The position numbers and the translations under genes are program-made. Below are positions 54,447 to 63,772 of a DNA stretch of 64,000 bases, in pieces; within the stretch, counting starts at the first letter, position 1, and each line of letters opens with the position of its first letter. The notes under the pieces were generated by a model that was not told where the DNA came from, searched no databases, and was given only the letters and a program-made list of their open reading frames with translations. This stretch comes from Pseudomonas lijiangensis (GTDB taxonomy: Bacteria; Pseudomonadota; Gammaproteobacteria; Pseudomonadales; Pseudomonadaceae), in contig NZ_CP076668.1 in assembly GCF_018968705.1 (NCBI RefSeq), forward strand, positions 2,181,001 to 2,245,000, written 5' to 3'.

Positions 54447-55169
54447 TCAGAGGAAGTTGTACTGAATCCCCACCCGTAACCTCAACTGACGCTTGTCATC
54501 CTCGGAATCGACCTTGATGTCGCCGACCTCGAAGAACGGCACCCATTGCTTGCTCCAGCGATACTTGAACGCCGCATTCTGTTCGTAGTCGCTGGTGCCG
54601 TTGTCGTAGCGGATGTAGTCGGCATCGAAATAGGTGAGCTGGTACTCGTAGGTCCATGGCCCCTTGGTCGAGTAGTTGATCCAGATGTCATAGCGATTGA
54701 TTGACTGGTTATCCATCGCATTGTCGGGCATGGATTCGTTGATCTTGTCCCGGTCCAGCTTGATCGAGTCATAGCGGTAGCGGCCTGAAATGCTCAGCGT
54801 ATCGGTGACTTTGTAGCCGACCTTGATACCGGTCTTGTAAGACGTGGACTTCTCGATGCTTTCCAGGGCCAGGGAAGGCGTCACGGTCCATTGGTCGTTG
54901 AGCTTGTGCTGATAGCTGATCGTCAGCTCATGGCCGTTGCCGACGGTATTGTCGAACGCCACATCCTGGCGGTCGCCCGCCGTCTTGTACTTCAGCTCAC
55001 CTTCAAAACCCCAGCTGCTGTCCAGGCGTGTGCCGAACTTGACCCGGTCGGAGTGCATGCGGGTGCTTTCCGCGTATTGATGTCGATAGTTGATGTAGCC
55101 GCTGTCGGCATAGCTCCAGGCAGATGGCAACAGGGCGGACAGGGAGAGCAGAGCGATTGATTTTTTCAT
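54447..55169 (-). CDS. KdgM/NanC family outer-membrane porin (oligouronide-type)
   Basis: Small monomeric 12-strand porin of 240 aa with a signal peptide (cleavage after SWSYA) and the family opening GYINYRHQYAES. It ends KRQLRLRVGIQYNFL with C-terminal Leu. KdgM imports oligogalacturonates in Dickeya; NanC takes sialic acid. It lies at the end of an ABC importer operon with an enolase-superfamily enzyme, so acidic sugars from plant cell walls are a likely substrate. Confidence 0.85.
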   Translation of the reverse strand: MKKSIALLSLSALLPSAWSYADSGYINYRHQYAESTRMHSDRVKFGTRLDSSWGFEGELKYKTAGDRQDVAFDNTVGNGHELTISYQHKLNDQWTVTPSLALESIEKSTSYKTGIKVGYKVTDTLSISGRYRYDSIKLDRDKINESMPDNAMDNQSINRYDIWINYSTKGPWTYEYQLTYFDADYIRYDNGTSDYEQNAAFKYRWSKQWVPFFEVGDIKVDSEDDKRQLRLRVGIQYNFL

Positions 55170-55302
55170 TTTTTTATTCTTGTTTGATTGAAGGTCTGGG
55201 TGTGTTGGAGCAAATCGCGGGCAGCCGAATCCCGCAGCCGTTCTGGCCTGGGGTCACGCTGTCAGCGGTGTTCGGTTTTTCAGGTCGTCAGGCGACGACC
55301 CC

Positions 55303-56067
55303 TCAGCCGGTGAGTCGTACGTCCATGTCGCGGCTGGCCTGGATCAATAATCGGGAATACTCGTGCTGCGCCTGGTTGTTCACCAACTGGCTGCTGTCGA
55401 GGGTTTCCAGCACCTGGCCCTGCTGCATGACTGCAACCCGGTCGCAGAGGTGCGCCACGACGCCGAGGTCGTGAGTCACCATCAGGTAGGTGAGGCCTTG
55501 TTGCTGACGCAGGTCGGCCAGCAGATTGAGGATTTCGGCCTGTACCGAGACGTCCAGCGCCGAGGTGGGTTCATCCAGCAGCAGGACGCGGGGTTCCAGG
55601 ATCAATGCCCGGGCAATGGCCACACGCTGGCGCTGGCCGCCCGACAGTTGATGCGGATATCGAAAGCGGAAGCTTTCATTGAGGCCCACCCGTGACAGCA
55701 CTTCGCAGACACGCCGGTCGCGCTCGCCGATGCGATGGATGCTCAGAGGCTCCTTGAGCGCCGCATCGATGGTGTGACGCGGGTGCAGCGAGGCGTAGGG
55801 GTCCTGAAAGACCATCTGCACGGTCCGGTAATGGCTGGCGTCCAAGTGACGGCTTACCGCCCGACCGGCCACGCTCAGGTTGCCGGTCCAGTGCTGGTAT
55901 TGCCCGGCCAGGCAGCGCAGGACCGTGGTCTTGCCCGAACCCGATTCGCCAACCAGCCCGAACGACTGGCCTTCTGCGACTTGCAGATTAACGTCACGCA
56001 ACACCTGATTCAGTCCTGGACCAGTACCAAAACTCAGGTTCAGTGAATCGACTCTGATCATTGCCAT
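55303..56067 (-). CDS. Dpp/Opp-type ABC transporter ATP-binding protein (second ATPase)
   Basis: ATPase of 254 aa with Walker A GESGSGKTT, signature LSGGQRQR and Walker B LLDEPTSALD. It lacks the long cysteine-rich C-terminal extension of the other Dpp ATPases in the window. ATG 56067 is preferred (MAMIRVDSLNL), with ATG 56061 as an alternative. It is 10 bp downstream of the first ATPase gene. The KdgM porin gene follows after 133 bp. Confidence 0.88.
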   Translation of the reverse strand: MAMIRVDSLNLSFGTGPGLNQVLRDVNLQVAEGQSFGLVGESGSGKTTVLRCLAGQYQHWTGNLSVAGRAVSRHLDASHYRTVQMVFQDPYASLHPRHTIDAALKEPLSIHRIGERDRRVCEVLSRVGLNESFRFRYPHQLSGGQRQRVAIARALILEPRVLLLDEPTSALDVSVQAEILNLLADLRQQQGLTYLMVTHDLGVVAHLCDRVAVMQQGQVLETLDSSQLVNNQAQHEYSRLLIQASRDMDVRLTG

Positions 56068-56077
56068 GGGATCATTC

Positions 56078-56917
56078 TCAGTGGGTGAGCCAAAGGGGAT
56101 CGCGTTGCAGGACCGGCAGGCTGGCGCGTGGACGATCCAGGCTGGGCAGGGCGGCAAGCAGGCCCTGGGTGTACGGATGACGGGCGTGGTCCAGTTCGCT
56201 GGCCGCCAGGGATTCCACAACCCGCCCGGCGTACATCACCAGAACCCGGTCACAGAAGTGCCGAACCATATTCAGGTCATGGCTGATGAAAATCAGCCCC
56301 AGGTCGCGTTCGCTGACCAGTTCTTCCAGCACATTGAGCACCTGACGACGCACCGAGACATCCAGTGCCGAAGTGGGCTCGTCGGCGATGATCACTTGCG
56401 GATCGGTAATCACCATCATGGCGATCATGATCCGTTGCCCCATGCCGCCGGAAACCTCGTGAGGGTAGAGGTCGTAGACCCGTGCCGGGTCGCGGATATG
56501 CACCTTGGCCAGCATGTCCAGGGTGCGCTCGCGGGCTTCCCGTGCCGACACCTTGTGATGGGCCAGGTAGGCCTCGGCAATCTGCTCGCCGACCTTGATC
56601 ACCGGGTTCAGCGAATATTTGGGGTCCTGCATGATCATCGACATGCGCCGACCGCGAATGCCCTGGATCTGCTTCTCGCTGCAACTGAGCAGGTCGGTAT
56701 CGCCAAAGCGCAGGGTTTTGGCGGTGATGCGGGCGCTCGATGGGTGCAGGCGCAACAGGCTGCGGCCTACCGTGGATTTGCCCGAGCCGGACTCGCCGAC
56801 GATGGCCAGTTTTTCCCGACCCAGATTGAACGAAACATCGCGTACCGCCGCCGTTGTCTTGCCAGCATTGGTGAATTCGACGCGCAAGTCTTCTACCGCA
56901 AGCTTTATCTGTGACAT
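56078..56917 (-). CDS. Dpp/Opp-type ABC transporter ATP-binding protein (first ATPase)
   Basis: ATPase of 279 aa with Walker A GESGSGKST, a VSGGMGQR signature variant and Walker B IIADEPTSALD. The C-terminal Opp-type tail is short. ATG 56917 (MSQIKLAVEDL) is the family start. It lies 19 bp after the DppC-like permease gene. It pairs with the ATPase encoded next. Confidence 0.88.
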   Translation of the reverse strand: MSQIKLAVEDLRVEFTNAGKTTAAVRDVSFNLGREKLAIVGESGSGKSTVGRSLLRLHPSSARITAKTLRFGDTDLLSCSEKQIQGIRGRRMSMIMQDPKYSLNPVIKVGEQIAEAYLAHHKVSAREARERTLDMLAKVHIRDPARVYDLYPHEVSGGMGQRIMIAMMVITDPQVIIADEPTSALDVSVRRQVLNVLEELVSERDLGLIFISHDLNMVRHFCDRVLVMYAGRVVESLAASELDHARHPYTQGLLAALPSLDRPRASLPVLQRDPLWLTH

Positions 56918-56936
56918 GGCTTTTACCTTGTTTTTG

Positions 56937-57842
56937 TTATTCGCTGCGTGGGTCCAGAACATCGCGCAGGCCATCACCCAGCAGGTTGAAAGCCAGGCTG
57001 ACCAGCATGATCGTCGCGCCGGGTGCTGCCACCAGCCACCAGCTTTCCAGCATGTAACGTCGGCCGCTGGAGATCATCGCGCCCCATTCCGGCAGTGGCG
57101 CCTGAGCGCCCAGGCCCAGAAAGCCCAGTGCGGCGGCGGTGAGGATGATGCTGGCCATGTTCATGGTCAGGCGGATGATCACCGAGGACAGGCACATGGG
57201 GATGATGTGGCGACCGATGATGCGTAGCGCCGATGCGCCCTGCAGCTTGACCGCCACCACGAAGTCGGCGTTGCGCAGCGACAGGGTTTCAGCTCGCGCC
57301 AGACGTGCAATGGGTGGCCAGGCGGTCAGGGCAATCGCAATCACCGCATGTTCCAGGCCCGGGCCAAGCGCGGCGATGAACGCCAGTGCCAGAACCAGGC
57401 TCGGGAATGAGATGAAGATGTCGGTGATGCGCATGAACAGGCTGTCGACCCAGCCACCGAAATAGCCGGACACGGTGCCGATCAGCAGCCCGATCGGGCC
57501 GACGATCACGGTTACCAGCATCACGATGTACAGGGTGATGCGCGAGCCATAGACCAGACGGCTGAACACGTCGCGGCCATATTCATCGGTGCCGAACCAG
57601 TTCTCTGCGCCCGGTGTGCGCAGGGCGGCGGAGAGATCCTGGGCGAGGGGATCGTGAGTAGCGATCAACGGAGCGAACAGCGCGACCACCATCAAGGTGC
57701 CGATCACGATCAGGCCCGCCAGAGTCATCGGGTTGCGCAGGAGAAAGCGCAGCAGGCGTGAACAGCTGGCGGTGAAGGCCGCGAAGCTTGAAGCCGGTGC
57801 CTGGGTCATGGGCTTGATGCCGCTTGCAATGGACGTATTCAT
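56937..57842 (-). CDS. Dpp/Opp-type ABC transporter permease (DppC-like)
   Basis: Inner-membrane permease of 301 aa with an N-terminal OppC_N segment and BPD_transp_1 core; the coupling loop is VAVKLQGASALRIIGRHIIP. ATG 57842 overlaps the DppB-like gene stop (ATGA). Confidence 0.88.
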   Translation of the reverse strand: MNTSIASGIKPMTQAPASSFAAFTASCSRLLRFLLRNPMTLAGLIVIGTLMVVALFAPLIATHDPLAQDLSAALRTPGAENWFGTDEYGRDVFSRLVYGSRITLYIVMLVTVIVGPIGLLIGTVSGYFGGWVDSLFMRITDIFISFPSLVLALAFIAALGPGLEHAVIAIALTAWPPIARLARAETLSLRNADFVVAVKLQGASALRIIGRHIIPMCLSSVIIRLTMNMASIILTAAALGFLGLGAQAPLPEWGAMISSGRRYMLESWWLVAAPGATIMLVSLAFNLLGDGLRDVLDPRSE

Positions 57843-58879
57843 CAGCGGGTTCTCGGATCGAAGACTTTGTAGAGGGCGTCGCTGATCTGGTTCAGGATCA
57901 CGAAGATCAGACCGATCAGCAGCACGCAGGCCATTACCGCATTCATGTCGCCCAGCAGCAGGCTGCTGGTGAGGTACTGGCCGAAGCCCGGCCAGGCAAA
58001 GACCGTTTCGATCAGCACCGCGCCCTCAAGCAGACCGCCGTAGGCCAGGGCGACGATGGTCAGCAACTGCACGCGAATGTTGCGGAAGGCATGACCCCAG
58101 ACGATCCGCCGCTGTGACAGGCCCTTGACCCGTGCGGTGATGATGTATTCCTGGGAAAGTTGCTCAAGCATGAAGCTGCGGGTCATGCGGCTGATGTAGG
58201 CCACCGAGTTGAAACTCAGGATCACGGCCGGCAGCAGGATATGGCGCAGTGCGCTGCGAAAGGCTTCCCAGTCGCCGGACAGGGCCGTGTCGATCAGCAG
58301 CAGTCCGGAGCGGGTTTCGATCAGGCCGTCATAGGCCAGGCCGATACGACCGACGCCACCGGCCCAGCCCAGCCAGGCGTAGAACACCAGGAAAGCCATC
58401 ATGCCCAGCCAGAAGATCGGCGTGGAGTAACCGAACAGCGTGATGACACGGGCAATGTGGTCGCCGGTGCGGCCCTGGTGGGTCGCGGCATACACGCCCA
58501 GTGGCAGGCCGATCAGCACGCCGAACAGGATTGCCAGGGTCGCCAGTTCCAGAGTGGCCGGGAACACCCGGGCGATGTCTTCGATGACTGGATGCCCGGT
58601 GAGCAGGGCCTTGCCCAGATCACCATGCAACAGGTCCTTGAGGTACAGGCCGAACTGGGTCCAGAGCGGTTTGTCCAGGCCCAGTTCCTGATAGGCCTGG
58701 GCGTAGGCGGCCGCATCGGCGTCAGGTCCGACGATGGCCAGCACCGGGTCCAGTGGCATGACCCGACCGATGAAGAAAGTGAGCAAAAGCAGTCCGAACA
58801 GGGTCGCCGCCACTGATCCGCCGCGTCGGGTGCCGTTGGCGACCCGACTGCTCAAAAGTGAAAATGATGCACTCGACAT
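57842..58879 (-). CDS. Dpp/Opp-type ABC transporter permease (DppB-like)
   Basis: Inner-membrane permease of 345 aa with about six helices and the coupling loop ITARVKGLSQRRIVWGHAFR. ATG 58879 (MSSASFSLLSS) has AGGA upstream; longer starts would reach back into the solute-binding protein gene. It lies 31 bp after that gene. Confidence 0.88.
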   Translation of the reverse strand: MSSASFSLLSSRVANGTRRGGSVAATLFGLLLLTFFIGRVMPLDPVLAIVGPDADAAAYAQAYQELGLDKPLWTQFGLYLKDLLHGDLGKALLTGHPVIEDIARVFPATLELATLAILFGVLIGLPLGVYAATHQGRTGDHIARVITLFGYSTPIFWLGMMAFLVFYAWLGWAGGVGRIGLAYDGLIETRSGLLLIDTALSGDWEAFRSALRHILLPAVILSFNSVAYISRMTRSFMLEQLSQEYIITARVKGLSQRRIVWGHAFRNIRVQLLTIVALAYGGLLEGAVLIETVFAWPGFGQYLTSSLLLGDMNAVMACVLLIGLIFVILNQISDALYKVFDPRTR

Positions 58880-58910
58880 AATGATTCCTGCCTTCGTTGA
58901 ACCCATGAGG

Positions 58911-60533
58911 TCAGCGTTGCTTGTAGACATCCCGCAGGCGCGTGGTGGCAGCGCTGTGGCCCAGGTATTGGCGTACATCGGCGTGGATCACCACTTCATC
59001 GGTCATTTGCGAGACCGGCATGATGGGGCCTGCCTTCTGGTCGTAGAGCGTCTGGATACGCTGGTACAGGCTGAGCTGTCTGGCCGCATCGCGCTCCTGT
59101 TCGGCCTGCTCGATCAACTGGTTGATCTCGGCGCTGTAGAACGAGGTGCGCCAGCCCTGAAAATTGCTCAGCTTGGCCTGCTCGCGGTTGTCCGGGTTGT
59201 AGATCAGGGCCCGCAGGCTGGAGTGAGGATGGCGTTCGGCACCGCCGCCACCGCGACCGACCAGAATGTCGAAGCGACGATCACGCATGGCGCCGTAGAT
59301 CTGGTTGCCGGTGCCGGTGATGATCGTGGCCTGGATGCCAGCCTGGGCGAGGGTGGATTGCAGGCTGGTGGCGATATTGATGAACGGAGAATCGGTGAGT
59401 GAGCGAATGGTGATCTTGAAACCGTCGGGATGCCCGGCTTCGGCCAGCAGGCGCTTGGCCTGGGCGACGTTGAGCGTGTAGCCCGGATCGTCCAGGCGTG
59501 CCGCGAGGCCCAGTTGCAGCGGGCGCTGATTGATCAGGCCGTAGTGAGGCATCACCACGTTATTGATGCCCTGATAGTCGATCAGCGAACGAATGGCCTG
59601 ACGCACCCGGATGTCCTGAAACAACGGCTGTTCCATGCTCAGGGCCACGTAATAGAGCGTGCCGCGAGGGATGGTCTGTACGCTGACTTCTTCGGAGCGG
59701 GTCAGGGCCTTGATGTCGGTGGCGGCCATGCCGCGTGCTACATCCAGATCGCCGCGCTCGACCATCAGGCGCAGGGCCTGTGACTCGGTCATGTTGCGCA
59801 TGATCACCCGACGCATCTTGGCCGGCCCGCGCCAGTATTGATCGAAGCGAGTCATGAGGATCACGTCGTTGGCCCGCCAGATGTCCAGCTTGAAGGCCCC
59901 GGAACCGGCTGTGTGCGTGGTGAGCCAGGCTGCGCCCTGGTCGTCACCCTGGGCATGCTGCATGGCCGTGACGCGATCGATGACAAAGGCACTTGGCGAC
60001 GTTGCCAGTGTGTTGAGCACCAGCATCGGGTCGGTTGCTTTGGGCAGTTCGAGAACGAAGGTCGAAGGCCCTTCGGCGCGCATCAGTTGGCTGACGTTCT
60101 GCGCTGTATAGCCATAGGCTTTCCAGGTCGAGGCAAGGGCTTTGTTGAGGGTGACTACGCGCTGCAGGGACCAGGCGACATCCTGGGCAGTCAGCGGGTT
60201 GCCGGAATGAAAGGTCACGCCAGGGCGCAGGTGAAAGGTCAGGCGCATGCGGTCCGGGCTGATTTCCCAGCGTTCGGCCAGTGCCGGGATCAACTGGTCC
60301 GGGCGGGCGGCGTCCTGTTCCAGCAGCATGTCGTAGACATTGGAGTTGACCTCCGACACCTCAAGGCCGGTTGCGCCTGCGGGGTCCAGGGACAGGAGGT
60401 TGATCATGCTCATGCCGACCACCAGTTGATCGACAGGTGTTTCGCCCCGTGCAGTGGCAGGCGGGGTGTGCAGAAATGTCGCCGTCAGGGCGAGGCATAG
60501 CAGCCAGGGCAGGCGCTTGGGCCAGAGTTTCAT
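58911..60533 (-). CDS. Dpp/Opp-type ABC transporter substrate-binding protein (SBP_bac_5)
   Basis: Periplasmic binding protein of 540 aa with a signal peptide (LPWLLCLALTATFL, cleavage near TARG). The family feature RMRLTFHLRPGVTFHSGNPL is present. Although SBP_bac_5 proteins often bind peptides, members linked to sugar-acid enzymes bind oligosaccharides. Here it follows an enolase-superfamily gene (76 bp) and the operon ends in a KdgM-like porin, so an acidic sugar or oligouronide is favoured. Confidence 0.88.
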   Translation of the reverse strand: MKLWPKRLPWLLCLALTATFLHTPPATARGETPVDQLVVGMSMINLLSLDPAGATGLEVSEVNSNVYDMLLEQDAARPDQLIPALAERWEISPDRMRLTFHLRPGVTFHSGNPLTAQDVAWSLQRVVTLNKALASTWKAYGYTAQNVSQLMRAEGPSTFVLELPKATDPMLVLNTLATSPSAFVIDRVTAMQHAQGDDQGAAWLTTHTAGSGAFKLDIWRANDVILMTRFDQYWRGPAKMRRVIMRNMTESQALRLMVERGDLDVARGMAATDIKALTRSEEVSVQTIPRGTLYYVALSMEQPLFQDIRVRQAIRSLIDYQGINNVVMPHYGLINQRPLQLGLAARLDDPGYTLNVAQAKRLLAEAGHPDGFKITIRSLTDSPFINIATSLQSTLAQAGIQATIITGTGNQIYGAMRDRRFDILVGRGGGGAERHPHSSLRALIYNPDNREQAKLSNFQGWRTSFYSAEINQLIEQAEQERDAARQLSLYQRIQTLYDQKAGPIMPVSQMTDEVVIHADVRQYLGHSAATTRLRDVYKQR

Positions 60534-60609
60534 GGGGGCGGTCCTTTTTTATATTTATAAAGACACTTTGACGAGGGGCGCTCTGATCGCCCCTCGTGGT
60601 ACAGCTGGT

Positions 60610-61764
60610 TCAGTAGCGTTGCAGTGTGTGAGTCTCGATATAGCTGAAGTTGATGTCTTCGCCCAGCCCCGGTTTTTCGGAAAGGTGCACGAAACCGTCG
60701 CTGTCCATGGGGTCGACCAGGGTATTGAGGTAGGCCGGCACCTCATCGTATTCAAGGAAGGGGTGCAGCAGGCCGCGCTCGTACCAGCGGCAGTTGCTGA
60801 TGGCGCCGACCACGCTCAGGTTGGCTGCGCCGTTGCCGTGGACTTCGCAGTCCATGCCGAACGATTCGGCCAGGTGCGCGACCTTCATGCACGGCCCGAT
60901 ACCGCCGACGCCCGCCACACCGGCGCGCAGGATATCGCAGGCCTTGTTGCTGACCCAGCTGGCGCGGCTGTGATATTTGCCGGCAATGCTTTCCGGGCCG
61001 AGCACGGGAATATCCAGGTTCGCGGCGAGCCAGGCATAGGACTCGCTGGAGTCTTCCATCATCGGTTCTTCGAACCAGGCAAAGTCGAGCTTCTGCAGTT
61101 CACGGCCTATATAAAGGGCGTCGGTCCGGCTGTACCAGTGATAGCCGTCGAGCATCAGGGCGATGTCCGGCCCCACGGCTTCGCGCACGGCGGCGCAGGC
61201 CTGGACGTCCATCTGTGGGTTGGGAGCGAAAGAGATCGGCGGCATCCAGGTGTGCAACTTGATGCCCTTGTAGCCACGCTGGACCAGCTTTTCGGCGAAC
61301 TGGCCGTATTCATCCGGCGTGGACAGGCCGCCCGGGATGTCGTCGCCGCACATGGTCGAACCGTAGGCCAGTACCTTGTCGCGATAGCCGCCCAGCAATT
61401 TGTAGACGGGCAGTTTCAGTGCGCGCCCGGCCAGATCCCACAGGGCTTGTTCAACCAGCGCCAGAGCGCGATCGGTGAACTGGCTGGCGCTGCCGCGTTG
61501 CCAGTGAGCCAGTTCCTGCCAGATTTTTTCCCGGTTCATGGGGTTCTGGCCGATCAGAACCTTCTTCACGAATGACTCGATGATATGTGGGCGAATCAGC
61601 TCGGGCGCACCAAAGGAAAAGCCTTCGCTGCCATCGTCACAGGCGATGCGCAGCATACCCATTTTGACCGGTTTCTCTTCGCCTGGATGAGCGTGCCCGG
61701 CGCTGTCCACGGCGCGGCGCGAGGGGTAGGTAAAGACATCGACACTGACGGAGGTGATTTTCAT
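60610..61764 (-). CDS. Mandelate racemase/muconate lactonizing (enolase superfamily) enzyme, probable sugar-acid dehydratase
   Basis: Cytoplasmic enzyme of 384 aa with an N-terminal capping domain and a TIM barrel. Visible active-site positions are the KLH motif after strand 2 (KGIKLHTW), metal ligands in LMLDGYHWY (Asp), WFEEPM (Glu) and LGPESIAG (Glu), and a late His in CEVHGNG. The set fits acid-sugar dehydratases or epimerases, but no substrate can be assigned. ATG 61764 is preferred, as AAGGG lies just before it and the product then begins MKITSV; ATG 61776 is the alternative. First gene of the importer/porin operon. Confidence 0.85.
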   Translation of the reverse strand: MKITSVSVDVFTYPSRRAVDSAGHAHPGEEKPVKMGMLRIACDDGSEGFSFGAPELIRPHIIESFVKKVLIGQNPMNREKIWQELAHWQRGSASQFTDRALALVEQALWDLAGRALKLPVYKLLGGYRDKVLAYGSTMCGDDIPGGLSTPDEYGQFAEKLVQRGYKGIKLHTWMPPISFAPNPQMDVQACAAVREAVGPDIALMLDGYHWYSRTDALYIGRELQKLDFAWFEEPMMEDSSESYAWLAANLDIPVLGPESIAGKYHSRASWVSNKACDILRAGVAGVGGIGPCMKVAHLAESFGMDCEVHGNGAANLSVVGAISNCRWYERGLLHPFLEYDEVPAYLNTLVDPMDSDGFVHLSEKPGLGEDINFSYIETHTLQRY

Positions 61765-61804
61765 GGAGCCCTTCATTGGTCTTGTATTTATAAGGAGGTT
61801 ATTC

Positions 61805-61958
61805 GTATGTCGTCATACAACATTGAGGCGATTATTTGCAGAAAACAGGAGGTCGGTCAATAGTGGTGTGATGACTATTTTGATTATTCGCGGTTTTTAT
61901 AGGTGATTATGAAGGTTGTCATACAGGTAAAGGGATGACGTCCCTCTTGTTATCATAC
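61805..61958 (-). promoter_or_regulatory. Three TTGTCATAC-like sites upstream of the enolase-family gene
   Basis: TCGTCATACAA (61810-61820, inside the palindrome GTATG-TCGT-CATAC), TTGTCATACA (61916-61925) and TTATCATAC (61950-61958) share the half-palindromic consensus TTGTCATACAA, typical of FadR-type GntR operators. They lie in the 322-bp gap before the operon and are candidate sites for the paired FadR regulators at 52.7-54.3 kb. No gene of normal size is seen in this gap. Confidence 0.45.
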
Positions 61959-61970
61959 CTCTATGGGCGG

Positions 61971-62030
61971 GTAGGAGCGGATTCATCCGCGAGACGTCAT
62001 TGAAGGCCTCTCGCGAATAAATTCGCTTAC
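61971..62030. repeat. REP-type palindrome pair (GGGAGCG family, diverged)
   Basis: TAGGAGCGGATTCATCCGCG and CTCTCGCGAATAAATTCGCTTA face each other over a short spacer between the promoter of the enolase-family gene and the end of the YddA-like gene. Confidence 0.7.
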
Positions 62031-62049
62031 GGAATTATTTTCAGAAGAC

Positions 62050-62076
62050 GCCGGGAGCAGAGGCTCCCGGCTTTTT
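62050..62076. terminator. Terminator hairpin after the YddA-like gene
   Basis: GCCGGGAGC-AGAG-GCTCCCGGC is a perfect 9-bp stem with TTTTT on its plus-strand side. For minus-strand transcripts from the YddA-like gene the same stem is followed only by GTCTTCTG, so it is stronger for plus-strand traffic. Confidence 0.6.
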
Positions 62077-62086
62077 GAGGCGGGGG

Positions 62087-63772
62087 TCAGGCGAGGGAGG
62101 GTTTGGCGTGCAGGGGATTGCTGGTCTGTAGATCCAGAGTGCGCTGGAAGAGGTTTGCCACGCTGGGCTGATGGCTGATGCCGATCACCAGCGTGTCAGG
62201 CAGTTCCTGTCGCAGGACGTTGAGCAGATGGCAGGCACTCTGGTCATCCAGTTGGTTGGTCGCTTCATCCAGATACAGCGTCTGCGGTGCATTCAACAAG
62301 GCACGAGCCAGGCCCAGGCGTTGCTGTTCGCCACCGGACAGCTCCCGTGTCCACTCGGTCTGCTGGTCCAGGCGCTGCTCCAGCTTCGACAGGCCAACCT
62401 GATGCAGCACCTGCACCAGGCGCGCATCGGACGGGCATTCGGTGGCCGGGTAGGTCAGTAACTGGCGCAACGGCATTTCCGGCAGATAAGGCTGTTGCGG
62501 AATCAGCAGGCTTGATCCGCCCGGCAGTTCCCAGGTTCCCCGGTAGTAGGGCCACAGGCCTTGCAGGGTGCGCAGCAGGGTGGATTTGCCCAGGCCGCTG
62601 CGGCCTTCGATGCGCAGCCATTCGCCTGCCGTGGCGCTGGCATTGATGTTGTCCAGCAGCACGCTGCCATCGGGGCGGTGGATTTGCAGGTCATCGATCC
62701 GCAAGGCCACAGTGCGTTCGATATCGCGAACCTGACCACGGGTGGCCTCGATGGCCTGATGGAACTGGCCAAGCCGTTCCACCGTGGCGCTCCAGGCGGC
62801 GAGCCGTGGGTAGACGTCGATAAACCAGCTGAGCGAGCCTTGCACTGCCGTGAAGGCGCTACGGATCTGCATCAGGCCACCGAGGGTGATGGTCTTGGCC
62901 AGAAAGGCGGGCAGGGCGGCGAAGACCGGAATGATGCGGCTGACCCGGTCATAACTCACGGTGAAGAATTGCAGCTTGCGCATCCGCTCCATGAGCTGCC
63001 ACCAGTTGCCGGCGATGTGCTCGAAACGTTCGCCCAGCTGGCGTTTCTCGACAGCTTCTCCGCCATACAGTGCGATCTGTTCGGCATGGTCGCGCTTGCG
63101 CAGCAGGCTGGCTCGAAAATCCGCTTCGTACCGCTGCTGCTGAAAGTTCAGCGGCTGCAACGGGCTTCCGAGATAGTGAGTGAATGCCGTGCCGAGCACC
63201 GTATAAATCACGGCCGCCCACAACAGATAACCATGGATGGTGATGTCATGGCCCAGCACCTGGAAGTTCAGGACCCCCGAGAGGTTCCACAACACGCCAG
63301 CAAAAGCCAGCACCTGAGCCATGTTGATGATGAACGATGCCAGCAGCTCGACGCTGCGATCCACCAACAGGTCCACATCCTCGGCAATCCGCTGGTCGGG
63401 GTTGTCCGGCTCGCCGGTCAGCCCCAGACGGTAATAGGCCTGACCCTGCATCCAGGCATCGATGGTGGTTTTCGTCATCGCCCGACGCCAGCGCAGTACC
63501 AGCGCCTTGCGCAGCCATTCCAGATAGACAACGATCACCACGTAGCCTGCGATGTACAGGCAATACTGGCCCATCAGCGAGTACAGCGCCTCGGTCTTGA
63601 ACTCCCCAAGGGTGTCGTAGAACGTCTTGCTCCAGGCGTTGATCCAGACGTTGATCTGCACCACCAGCAAGCCCATGCCGATCACGCTGAGCAGCAACAC
63701 CCAGGACAGCCATTGCCTGCGGTCCAGCCAGTAAGGGCTGGCCAGGGCGTAGAAGGTTTTCAGGGTTTTCAT
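62087..63772 (-). CDS. SbmA/YddA-type ABC transporter (fused permease and ATPase)
   Basis: Inner-membrane protein of 561 aa: an SbmA/BacA-like membrane domain (about 1-330) with four to six helices, then an ABC ATPase with Walker A GRSGLGKST, signature LSGGEQQR and Walker B LYLDEATNQLD. Length and domain order match E. coli YddA. Related proteins move peptides or peptide-like compounds. It overlaps the M16 peptidase gene by 4 bp. The pairing resembles yddA-pqqL in E. coli. Confidence 0.88.
   Translation of the reverse strand: MKTLKTFYALASPYWLDRRQWLSWVLLLSVIGMGLLVVQINVWINAWSKTFYDTLGEFKTEALYSLMGQYCLYIAGYVVIVVYLEWLRKALVLRWRRAMTKTTIDAWMQGQAYYRLGLTGEPDNPDQRIAEDVDLLVDRSVELLASFIINMAQVLAFAGVLWNLSGVLNFQVLGHDITIHGYLLWAAVIYTVLGTAFTHYLGSPLQPLNFQQQRYEADFRASLLRKRDHAEQIALYGGEAVEKRQLGERFEHIAGNWWQLMERMRKLQFFTVSYDRVSRIIPVFAALPAFLAKTITLGGLMQIRSAFTAVQGSLSWFIDVYPRLAAWSATVERLGQFHQAIEATRGQVRDIERTVALRIDDLQIHRPDGSVLLDNINASATAGEWLRIEGRSGLGKSTLLRTLQGLWPYYRGTWELPGGSSLLIPQQPYLPEMPLRQLLTYPATECPSDARLVQVLHQVGLSKLEQRLDQQTEWTRELSGGEQQRLGLARALLNAPQTLYLDEATNQLDDQSACHLLNVLRQELPDTLVIGISHQPSVANLFQRTLDLQTSNPLHAKPSLA

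Noticed and set aside
61807..61863. 18-codon plus-strand frame with a good AAGGAGG site
   Set aside because: It lies inside candidate operators of the divergent gene and is too short to support; probably coincidence.
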